48,922 nucleotides of DNA from Acaryochloris sp. CRU_2_0 (lineage in GTDB: Bacteria > Cyanobacteriota > Cyanobacteriia > Thermosynechococcales > Thermosynechococcaceae), in the NCBI GenBank assembly GCA_012034865.1, contig JAAUOM010000022.1:1-48922 (forward strand), in the 5' to 3' direction. Below, piece by piece: positions 1-6,654 of the stretch. The position numbers and the translations under genes were made by a program. A model generated the notes under the pieces. That model had not been told where the DNA came from. It worked only from the letters and a program-made list of their open reading frames with translations, and made no database searches. How positions within the stretch are numbered: position 1 is the first letter of the stretch; each line of letters opens with the position of its first letter.

Positions 1-1
1 C

Positions 2-121
2 TGGAGTGAGGACGGATTCAATCATCTACTCATGCTTCGGGTTGCCTGGGTCAATGAACGCTTTGACTCCCTTTTCCCACATGTCATCATTCCGAAAACT
101 ATGGCATCCCCGATCCGTTAG
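2..121 (+). CDS. C-terminal end of a probable transposase (partial)
   Basis: An open frame enters from the left edge and ends at a TAG at 119-121, giving 39 residues that include LLMLRVAWVNERFDSLFP. The composition (aromatic, basic, no low complexity) looks like real coding sequence, and the style recalls C-termini of cyanobacterial transposases, but the family cannot be fixed from this fragment. The position beside decayed genes, an IS630 element and cassette remnants supports a mobile-element origin. Family assignment is a guess; that it is the tail of a coding region is more secure. Confidence 0.45.
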   Translation, partial: WSEDGFNHLLMLRVAWVNERFDSLFPHVIIPKTMASPIR

Positions 122-127
122 ATACGC

Positions 128-725
128 TCAGGTCTTTACTTTACGTTGCGCTAGAAGATCCAATACCAGGATGTGAGATACGCCCGAAATAGGCACTCCA
201 AATAGTGGTATTAAAGCAACTGGATAAGTTGCGATCGTATCCATCGCTGGAATTTGGAGCAAAGAGAAAGTTAATCCCGTTCCTACAGCAATCACAAAAT
301 CAGTCATTCCAAATAAATGAAACGCCCAATATTTCCAACAATGATTCGGCAATAACAGCAATGGCACGACGAATAAACCCGCCAATAAATCTCCCCAAGC
401 TGCATTCTGTACGAAGGTTGCAGGCAGCAAATGTTGACTGCCGTAATAGAAAAATACTAGAGCGGCTGGAACGCGCCACAAATGAAACAAAGTCAAGCAA
501 TTTAAGTGTAGTCCCTGAATATAGGCGCGGAATGTTGAATTACTGTAGTAGAACATTACGGGAGCCATAATTCCGATTGCTACAAGCAGCGCAAACCAAG
601 GCAAAGGAAATGTGCTGAAGAGTCCAACGTAGCTACCAACTCCGACACCAATTCCCCAAATGCCAATAGTGAAAATTAACCTTTGAGCGATCTGACTGCG
701 TTGATTCTAAAGATAGAGAGACCAT
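128..725 (-). pseudogene. Integral membrane protein, frameshifted near its start
   Basis: The ATG at 725-723 follows a GGAG ribosome site, but its frame runs into a stop after about 30 codons. From about 709 on, a different frame is clearly coding (NQRSQIAQRLIF, then GIGVGVGSYVG, then PWFALLVAIGIMAPV) and continues to the stop at 128. A single indel between about 690 and 710 would join them into a protein of about 198 residues with roughly six hydrophobic segments. No ATG or GTG lies at the head of the downstream frame; only a TTG at 604 could start a truncated 158-residue protein. An AGTGTATATACATG element lies about 33 bases upstream of the ATG and resembles the one in front of the MarR gene, so the two were probably co-regulated. 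Function is unknown; a membrane partner of a MarR regulator could be an exporter or a quinone/redox-linked protein. Confidence 0.6.
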
Positions 726-757
726 AGTATTCTCCAATTTCATGACTTGAGCGAATG

Positions 758-771
758 AGTGTATATACATG
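758..771. promoter_or_regulatory. Operator-like palindrome upstream of the membrane-protein gene
   Basis: AGTGTATATACATG is a near palindrome. It matches in 12 of 14 positions the element at 1258-1271 just in front of the MarR gene. MarR proteins bind palindromes of this kind and often repress both themselves and a neighbour, so this is a candidate MarR operator. Confidence 0.5.
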
Positions 772-792
772 TTTTGAGGAAAAATTTTAGAC

Positions 793-1251
793 TCAACGAA
801 TTAATACGGTTGCTTCCACTAAATGTGAAAGCAGATCGCTCCATCGTTGCTGCCCAAGAGTTTCCTCCACATGGGTTTGGGCTTGCCTCCACAGCGGTAA
901 AGCTTTCGCCAAAGCCGCTTCTCCCTCTGTCGTAAGGCTAACTACACGAGTTCTCCGATCTTGTCCAGGGTCAGATCTTAAACAGCCCTCGCGTTCGAGA
1001 GGTTTGAGATTGCGAGTGAGGGTTGTGCGATCCATCCCTAAGACCTCTGCTAACTCATTGACGGTTCCTGACTTTGCCATTGCGACAGCCACCAAAATTG
1101 TGAACTGAGTAACTAGCAACCCGCTGGGCTTGAGGATTTCATCAAAGTGTTGTGTGATGAGACGAGAAGCCTTTCAGACATTGAAACAGGCACAAGCTGA
1201 AACCACTTGACCTAATTAACTTAAATTGATCGGGTTGGTATGTTGCTTCAT
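793..1251 (-). pseudogene. MarR-family transcriptional regulator with two nonsense codons
   Basis: Reading from the ATG at 1251, one frame gives a 152-residue protein of normal MarR length, interrupted by TAA at codon 12 (1216-1218) and TGA at codon 26 (1174-1176). Around the stops the frame stays coding: MKQHTNPINLS, stop, LGQVVSACACFNV, stop, KASRLITQHFDEILKPSG, then the winged helix with VNELAEVLGMDRTTLTRNLK as recognition region and the wing DPGQDRRTRVVSLT. CAA to TAA and CGA to TGA are both single C-to-T changes. Only a 108-residue remnant with a TTG start (1119) would be open; it lacks the N-terminal dimer helix, so a working repressor is unlikely. It lies upstream of and in the same direction as the broken membrane-protein gene. 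Confidence 0.75.
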
Positions 1252-1257
1252 AATTTA

Positions 1258-1271
1258 AGTGCATATACACT
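1258..1271. promoter_or_regulatory. Operator-like palindrome upstream of the MarR gene
   Basis: AGTGCATATACACT is palindromic in 12 of 14 positions and sits 6 bases upstream of the MarR ATG, where bound protein would block transcription or ribosome loading. It resembles the element at 758-771. This fits autoregulation, by inference. Confidence 0.5.
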
Positions 1272-1414
1272 TATTTTGAATGTCAAGAGGCCGAATAAAA
1301 TCTACTATTGCCAGCAATTCTAAGACTTTGCCCGACCAACCAACTTCAAATAACCTAGCCTTAAATGGCTAACGGATTCGTCTCAAACCACCACCATCAA
1401 CTGAATTTAGAGCA

Positions 1415-1501
1415 ATCTAACGTTCGCAATCACCGGACGTAAACAACCCCAGCTAGACAAACATTATACTCCAAAGTTCCGGTGCATTGCGAACGTTAGC
1501 T
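1415..1501 (-). other. attC-like integron recombination site
   Basis: Two arms form an imperfect inverted repeat: 1417-1437 and 1478-1499 pair over about 21 bases with a single extra base, separated by 40 bases. Read on the minus strand, the outer boxes are AGCTAAC (R'' type) and GTTAGAT (R' type), the inner boxes are GCACCGGA and TCCGGTG, and the extra unpaired base lies on the L'' side, as in attC sites. It follows the acetyltransferase stop by about 40 bases in the gene's own direction. The R'' flank CCAGCTAA is the exact reverse complement of the cassette start TTAGCTGG near 2123-2116, as expected for a cassette that was once circular. Confidence 0.7.
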
Positions 1502-2123
1502 GGGTGGCTGTAGCAAATCCGATTGAACAACTTTGAAACGCAACTATCTTTGTTTAGATAGCGTCTTACGAAAAACAATTTTGTCTACTCCTTCCGCATA
1601 GAACTCACGTATCCGTGCTTCCTCTTCATACCCATTTTTTCGGTAAAATGCCCGCACATGCTCAAAATCTGGCGTACCCATCGTCTCAACTAATAGAACT
1701 CGCGCACCTCGACCCACCAAAGTCTCCTCCACAAAACGGAGGATTTTCCCACCACGTCCTTGCTTTTGATGAGTTGGATGAACACCAATCAATTGCAGGT
1801 TCCAAGTTCCGCTGGTCATGCGTTCCGGTTCACAATATGCTAATCCCACAAGTCCATCATTGTGGTCTGTAATCCAAAACGGATGAGCATCGCCCTTTTT
1901 CTCCAACGAACTAGTCAACATCTGATGCAACTCTTCTAGTTCATCTGGCGAGAAAGGGATGATCAACTTGGCTAAATTAATTAGCTCACCTGCATCTTCT
2001 GGCGTGACTGGTCGGATCATTGCAAACTCCGTGTGTGTAAAAGACCCAATACTACAACAGTATCTTGAACACCAACGAGTAAGTTTCAAACTACTGCCAC
2101 AACCTGTAACCGAAGCCAGCTAA
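1421..2123 (-). mobile_element. Integron-type gene cassette carrying a GNAT acetyltransferase
   Basis: The segment is bounded by TTAGCT (start, minus strand) and by the G of the R' box of the attC at 1415-1501. It is 703 bases long and has one gene followed by one attC, the usual cassette plan. The first eight bases, TTAGCTGG, are complementary to the R'' end of its own attC. No integron integrase gene is seen nearby, so this would be a cassette remnant of the CALIN type. Confidence 0.65.
1544..2020 (-). CDS. GNAT-family N-acetyltransferase (cassette gene)
   Basis: The 158-residue protein begins MIRPVTPEDAGELINLAK and shows the GNAT fold order: an N-terminal strand with RPVTPED, a middle strand with GLAYCEPERM, the acetyl-CoA loop motif region GVHPTHQKQGRGGKIL (Q/RxxGxG/A), and a C-terminal FYRKNGYEEEARIREFY. 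It should transfer an acetyl group from acetyl-CoA to a small molecule or protein amine; the substrate is unknown. The ATG at 2020 is preferred over the upstream frame extension because GGAG stands 7 bases before it. Acetyltransferases are frequent in integron cassettes, and the gene lies between two attC-like sites. The gene appears intact. Confidence 0.85.
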   Translation of the reverse strand: MIRPVTPEDAGELINLAKLIIPFSPDELEELHQMLTSSLEKKGDAHPFWITDHNDGLVGLAYCEPERMTSGTWNLQLIGVHPTHQKQGRGGKILRFVEETLVGRGARVLLVETMGTPDFEHVRAFYRKNGYEEEARIREFYAEGVDKIVFRKTLSKQR

Positions 2124-2215
2124 TGGCCTTGAACTTACCGGCGTACCAACCCATTTTAAAACACAGCCCAGACGGATCGCTCGTACGTCCGGTGGAGTGA
2201 ATACAGCGATTTGCA
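2118..2215 (-). other. Truncated attC-like site next to the IS630 element
   Basis: On the minus strand the stretch has CCACCGGACGTAC as an L''-like arm, GTACGCCGGTAAG as an L'-like arm, and ends in ATTAGCTGG, an R' box with G changed to A. The sequence CACCGGACGTA is shared with the attC at 1415-1501. No R'' box is recognisable before the IS630 end at about 2219, so the site seems cut or worn away there. Confidence 0.45.
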
Positions 2216-3163
2216 GGTATAAGAGGGACAATAGCAGCAATGGGGGAACCAGTTACGCAAATGCATCGGATCAATTAAATCCAAGGCTGTGGCAATCAGC
2301 GTATCCAGAATTTTAGAAGAAGTTGGGGAGAACTGTCGGAAGAAAGCCTTTAACTGGGACCACCAATGCTCAATAGGATTAAATTCAGGGGAATAAGGAG
2401 ACTGATAGAGCACCCTTGCCCCCACCGATTCGATCAAGGGTTGGATGGATTGTACTTTATGAGCAGGCAGGTTATCCATGACCACAACTGCACCTGGCCA
2501 TAGTTCGGGTAGCAGAACCTCACAGACATAGACCTCAAAGGCTGCGCCATTGATTGACCCATTAAGACTCATTACCCCTAAGACCTTTGAAAGCGTGATT
2601 GCGCCAATGACACTCACCTTAGACCCTCGATAAAAGGGTTTGAACTCGTAAGCTCTGGCTCCAGGCACAGCCCGAGCATGGGTTCGCATCAGTCCCAGCA
2701 GAACCCCCATCTCATCGACAAACACCAAGTCCTTGAGGTCTACCTTTGCTACTTGAGTCCAATATTCTACTCTCAAGCGTTGAACCCGCTCACTTTGAGC
2801 TTGACTGGCACGCAGCGTTTTTTTTCGCGGTAAATTGAGCTTCTGAAGGGTTCGACACATGGTACTGGGGCTGACGGATAATCCAGTTTCCTCTGCAAGC
2901 AACTCACAATATTCTGCCAAGGTCGCATCGGGCTGTTTCTCAACTATCCCCAAGAGCTGGTCTTTGTATTGAAGGAGTTGACTCTTCATCGAACCACCCT
3001 GCTTGCGCGCAACAAGATTCCCCTGAGTCCGCTTGAGGGTGACTAATTCTTGCACACAGTTCTTACTGACACTAAAGCGCTTTGCTACTTTTCTGACGGA
3101 ACTATCCCCTTTCTCAATGGCACTGATGATCTTTTCTCGTAAATCTATCGAATATGCTTTCAT
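2156..3163 (-). CDS. IS630-family transposase
   Basis: The 335-residue protein has an N-terminal helix-turn-helix (KVAKRFSVSKNCVQELV), a middle winged-helix linker (SPSTMCRTLQKLNLPRKKT) and a DDE catalytic core with D in LVFVDEMGV, D in VVVMDNLPAHK and E in NPIEHWWSQLK. It catalyses cut-and-paste movement of its own element at TA targets. The reading frame runs through the left terminal repeat at about 2219-2233 and only stops at 2156 in flanking DNA. The last 20 or so residues (after HCCYCPS) are therefore fusion sequence, so the natural stop has been lost or normally comes from another insertion context. The catalytic core looks complete. Confidence 0.9.
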   Translation of the reverse strand: MKAYSIDLREKIISAIEKGDSSVRKVAKRFSVSKNCVQELVTLKRTQGNLVARKQGGSMKSQLLQYKDQLLGIVEKQPDATLAEYCELLAEETGLSVSPSTMCRTLQKLNLPRKKTLRASQAQSERVQRLRVEYWTQVAKVDLKDLVFVDEMGVLLGLMRTHARAVPGARAYEFKPFYRGSKVSVIGAITLSKVLGVMSLNGSINGAAFEVYVCEVLLPELWPGAVVVMDNLPAHKVQSIQPLIESVGARVLYQSPYSPEFNPIEHWWSQLKAFFRQFSPTSSKILDTLIATALDLIDPMHLRNWFPHCCYCPSYTCKSLYSLHRTYERSVWAVF

Positions 3164-3200
3164 CTCATACTTATCCTCTCAATGTTTTATTGTCCCTTAT
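2219..3200 (-). mobile_element. IS630-family insertion sequence
   Basis: The ends carry AGGGACAATA (2224-2233 on the plus strand) and its reverse complement TATTGTCCCT (3188-3197), with a looser match outside. TA dinucleotides lie at both tips, in keeping with the TA target preference of the family. The element is about 980 bases and contains the transposase gene. It lies against a truncated attC-like site on one side and 3' of the GGDEF-EAL gene on the other. Exact ends are uncertain by a few bases. Confidence 0.7.
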
Positions 3201-3289
3201 CTGCCCGCAAAACCCTGTAATTTCCGCGATTGTGTAGATGCCGCATTCAAAAACTGTCCTAATGTATATCCGTAGTGCTATACCTCGAA

Positions 3290-5026
3290 CTAACTGTCCT
3301 GAATGGATACCGACTGCAACAACTGCAAAGCCATTTGACCATCTACGGGATGGGAAAACAAATGGCCTTGAGCCTCTTGACATCCCAAATCCAGCAAAAA
3401 TCGGCGTTGTACAGGAGTTTCCACGCCCTCAGCGGTGACAGTCATCCCCAAGTCATGAGCCAGGGTGATGATCGAGCGCACCAGATCCAGATTGTCTGCG
3501 TCCATCCTTTTAATAAAGGAGCGATCGATTTTTAAGGTATCCACCGGTAACTGTTGCAAATACTGCAAGGACGCATAACCTGTCCCAAAATCATCAATAC
3601 ATAGCCGAACCCCAAGCGCTTTGAGCTGGTGCAGCATCTCGACAGCAGCTTTATCTTGACTAAATAAGACACTTTCTGTAATTTCAATCATTAAATGATG
3701 GGGTGCAATTCCCGCTTCCTGCAACACTTGTCTGACTTGGAGCACTAAATTAGTATTGTCAAATTGTTGAGCCGAGAAATTGACATTAATCGATAAAGGT
3801 TCTTCTGTGAATTGCCGCCATTGCTGAATCCGGCAGCAGGCTTCCTTCAAAATCCATTGATCAATGGCAATAATTAAACCTGTTTCTTCAGCGATGGGAA
3901 TAAACTCTAAGGGCGGTACTAAACCAAATCTGGGATGAACCCAACGCACTAAAGCTTCAAATCCAATAATTCTTTGATCCGCCAAACACACAATGGGCTG
4001 ATAAAACAGATTCAATTCTTGTTCTTGCAGTGCTCGTTTTAGATCATTCTCAAGCTGCAACAACCGGACGGAGCGAGCATGCATAGCTGGGTCAAAGACA
4101 ATGGAATTATCCCGACCCAAGCTCTTGCCATAGTTGACGGCAGTATTGGCATCTCGAAGTAAATCTTCAGCTCGGTCGTAATTCATCAAGGTGAAGGCAA
4201 TCCCCACACTTGCCGTCATAAAAAGCTCTTGAGCATTCAAGCTAAAGGGATATTTGAGTGCTGTAGAAATTTGCTGAGCAGTCAACAATGCGGAGCTAAT
4301 AGTGTCGATAGGATCGAGGAGGATAATAAATTCATCTCCTCCCAAACGGGCAAACAGATCCAGTTCTCCTAAACAGTTTTTTAACCGCCAAGCGATGGAA
4401 ATCAAAAGCTGATCCCCTGCTAAACGACCAAAGCTATCATTAATACTTTGAAATCGGTCAATATTAATGACTAAGATGGCAAAATGGTAGCCTGCTTGTT
4501 GTTTGTATCGCTCAAAGGCTTGAGCCAATTGAATCAGGAAATAGCTCTGGTTAGGAAGACCTGTCAAAGGGTCATAGAATGTTGCTTTGAGGATATGCTG
4601 ACTGGTTTGTTTGCGCTCCTCAATCACATCTAAGGTTGTTTCTCTAGCAGTTTGGATCAATGAACATAGCTCAAGATCCTCTAAAACAGAGGCTTTGACC
4701 AATACTATTTGCTGAGAGCCAACCTTGAGTGCTGATGCCTCTAGATACAATGTTTGATCGGCTTGATCTTGTTCATACCATAGCCCTGATTTAATGCAGT
4801 CGAATTCATCCTTAGCCCAGAATTCGGCTGCATCGATCAAGAAGTTGGCCAAGAAGGGGGAATGAAGTTCAATCCAATTGCAATCTAGACAATGGGTAAC
4901 CGTGGGATAGAGTTGAGTGAACCACTTAGGAATAGTCCCCACAATGGTTAGAGAATCTGTCGCTGTAGATTCCAATACAAGAATACCTAAAGCAGCCAGT
5001 ACATCAGCAGAGAGTGATTCCGTCAT
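3290..5026 (-). CDS. GGDEF-EAL bifunctional c-di-GMP enzyme
   Basis: The product is about 578 residues if it starts at the ATG at 5026 (MTESLSADVLAALG); an earlier in-frame start would lie inside the upstream gene. After a roughly 140-residue N-terminal region of unknown fold comes a GGDEF domain (DPLTGLPNQ; the signature ARLGGDEFIILLD is intact) and an EAL domain (FEALVRW, NVNFSAQQF, IEITESVLF, IDDFGTGYASLQYL, KIDRSF, TAEGVET). Both sets of catalytic residues look present, so it could make and break c-di-GMP, the second messenger for motility and attachment. It is the last gene of the minus-strand cluster and starts 55 bases after the cyclase-like gene. No membrane helix is seen, so it is probably cytosolic. 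Confidence 0.9.
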   Translation of the reverse strand: MTESLSADVLAALGILVLESTATDSLTIVGTIPKWFTQLYPTVTHCLDCNWIELHSPFLANFLIDAAEFWAKDEFDCIKSGLWYEQDQADQTLYLEASALKVGSQQIVLVKASVLEDLELCSLIQTARETTLDVIEERKQTSQHILKATFYDPLTGLPNQSYFLIQLAQAFERYKQQAGYHFAILVINIDRFQSINDSFGRLAGDQLLISIAWRLKNCLGELDLFARLGGDEFIILLDPIDTISSALLTAQQISTALKYPFSLNAQELFMTASVGIAFTLMNYDRAEDLLRDANTAVNYGKSLGRDNSIVFDPAMHARSVRLLQLENDLKRALQEQELNLFYQPIVCLADQRIIGFEALVRWVHPRFGLVPPLEFIPIAEETGLIIAIDQWILKEACCRIQQWRQFTEEPLSINVNFSAQQFDNTNLVLQVRQVLQEAGIAPHHLMIEITESVLFSQDKAAVEMLHQLKALGVRLCIDDFGTGYASLQYLQQLPVDTLKIDRSFIKRMDADNLDLVRSIITLAHDLGMTVTAEGVETPVQRRFLLDLGCQEAQGHLFSHPVDGQMALQLLQSVSIQDS

Positions 5027-5081
5027 TATGATGGGGTGTAGGAATAGAGAAGGGATGGTGTTGTTGGCCAACTCATCCCGA

Positions 5082-6026
5082 TCATCGGTACAAAATATTT
5101 TGCATTTGATCGAGCTGATCAAATGTGAGGTTATCAATGATCAGAGTCCCTGCTTCAATACGGTCATATAAGTTCAACGCTAAATCCAGGGGTTGCCCTA
5201 GGACAGTCAAGGTTCTGCCAAAACCCACTGGCTGCAACCCTATTATCAGCGTACCGGAGGTTAACACCAACCCCCATGGACATAAAGCGTCTGCTGTGGA
5301 GAAACGGTGATGATCTTGCAAGAGTTCTAAAATTCGCATACTTGCAACAACCGCTTGCAAGGGGGGGTGGCGGGTGGTAGGCAGGGCTCCAAATATTGCC
5401 ACGATCGCACTACCGATACTTTGGTAAAGGAGACCCCCTTCATCCATAATTAAGGGAGATAGGGTAGACAAGTCGGTATCGAGTTGCTTGATGGGATGAG
5501 CGACTGACCTTTCGCCTGCTAGTTTAGGAAGGTCAAAATATTTGAGCAATAAGATCGTTAGAAATTTGCGTTCCCCTTCTGGTGGCAGATCGAGATTATG
5601 CGCCGCCACAGGATCAGGTTGGATCGCCTGATCCAGCCCATGAGACTGTTTGCGTCTTAATAAGCTGAGGTCGTTAACCTTTTGTTGAATGAGAACCTGT
5701 TTTGCATTCTCAGCGGTGGCATCCAACAGGATGACCCAATCTTGCTCTGGCTCAGCAAAGATATGGACTTCGGCAATGATATTTTCCTCAAGTTGGAGGA
5801 AAGGGATATGAATTGCTGCTTCTGGTGCAGGTAATAAACCTGCCAAGAACCAGAGTTGATCGGTAACGGGTTGATGGCCAGTAAGGGGATTAAAGTGGTA
5901 ACGATCCCATGCCCCACCAGCCGTCAATAATCTCCCTTCTTTAGTAGTTTGTAGATAAGCCGGAAATCGATCCTGGATTACCATGGTAGCCAGAAAATGA
6001 ATGAGAGGTTGAGGGACATCTAGCAT
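5082..6026 (-). CDS. Degenerate nucleotide-cyclase-like protein with N-terminal sensor region
   Basis: The 314-residue protein has an N-terminal half (1-130) that could be a PAS-like sensor (RYHFNPLTG, then EPEQDWVILLDATAENA) and a C-terminal half resembling a class III adenylate/guanylate cyclase domain. Match points are FLTILLLKYFD, the turn IGSAIVAIFGALP, the helix AVVASMRILELL, and GFGRTLTVLGQPLDLALNL. In active cyclases these read about DIRGFT, VNLAxRL and so on. Here the metal-binding aspartates and the conserved Asn are replaced, so it is likely a non-catalytic or regulatory domain. It follows the small-GTPase gene by about 140 bases and precedes the GGDEF-EAL gene, suggesting a shared signalling task. 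Confidence 0.6.
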   Translation of the reverse strand: MLDVPQPLIHFLATMVIQDRFPAYLQTTKEGRLLTAGGAWDRYHFNPLTGHQPVTDQLWFLAGLLPAPEAAIHIPFLQLEENIIAEVHIFAEPEQDWVILLDATAENAKQVLIQQKVNDLSLLRRKQSHGLDQAIQPDPVAAHNLDLPPEGERKFLTILLLKYFDLPKLAGERSVAHPIKQLDTDLSTLSPLIMDEGGLLYQSIGSAIVAIFGALPTTRHPPLQAVVASMRILELLQDHHRFSTADALCPWGLVLTSGTLIIGLQPVGFGRTLTVLGQPLDLALNLYDRIEAGTLIIDNLTFDQLDQMQNILYR

Positions 6027-6168
6027 GTAGCACTCCTATTGGATTCATGCAATTACGTTTTTCACGCCCCCCTGTAGGTTCCCTCAAGGGGGAACGGTGA
6101 CAATCAGGGGAGAATACAGCATGTTTGTGTTCACAACCAATTTAGGAAAGCTATAGGATTTTAAATCA

Positions 6169-6651
6169 TCATTGCACCAACTGTTTAAAACATTCTTCTA
6201 CGCCTAAACCAGTCTTGGCACTCCCCACACAGTAAGGCCATCGTCGCTGGGATAATTGGTCTAGATCATCTTCGTCAAGTTCCCAGTCTGTAGTGAGATC
6301 ATACTTATTCAAAATGGTCATAAAGGGCACTGAACCAATGGTCTGTTCTACCTTAGCCTGCAAATTAAAAACTGTGCATAATGTATCGCGTCGGGTGCCA
6401 TCTGCTACCAAAATATAAGCGGCTGAACCTCGCAAATAGGAGAGTTTAATCTTTTGAAATTCATCTTCACCGTGAATATCCCACAGAATTAAATTGAGAT
6501 CTTGACTGGCGATCGTCATTTTTTTCTTGTCAATTTTGACGCCGACGGTGGTTTGATATTTATCAGAATAAATACCCTGAACATAGCGAGCAACTAAGCT
6601 TGTTTTTCCCGTGGCAAAAGCACCGACCATACAAATTTTTTTCTGAAGCAT
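6169..6651 (-). CDS. Rab/Ras-like small GTPase
   Basis: The 160-residue protein carries all G-motifs of a Ras-type switch: G1 GAFATGKTSL (residues 10-19), an effector region with YQTTVG, G3 WDIHGEDE, G4 NKYD and G5 SAK. It should bind and hydrolyse GTP and toggle a partner. The usual catalytic Gln after DxxG is replaced by Glu. The gene starts 3 bases after the OmpA-like gene stop, so the two are surely co-transcribed and probably interact. Bacterial homologues act in polarity and motility (MglA type), but this protein is shorter and closer in style to eukaryotic Rab proteins. There is no C-terminal prenylation cysteine. Confidence 0.85.
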   Translation of the reverse strand: MLQKKICMVGAFATGKTSLVARYVQGIYSDKYQTTVGVKIDKKKMTIASQDLNLILWDIHGEDEFQKIKLSYLRGSAAYILVADGTRRDTLCTVFNLQAKVEQTIGSVPFMTILNKYDLTTDWELDEDDLDQLSQRRWPYCVGSAKTGLGVEECFKQLVQ

Positions 6652-6654
6652 ACA

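Noticed and set aside
1340..1415. A further GTTAG-like box (minus strand, near 1371) as another attC after the acetyltransferase cassette
   Set aside because: No complementary inner boxes and no matching R'' were found; only the outer five bases fit.
2086..2274. A short minus-strand open frame across the IS630 left end
   Set aside because: It overlaps the transposase frame and terminal repeat; it reads as a shadow of both.
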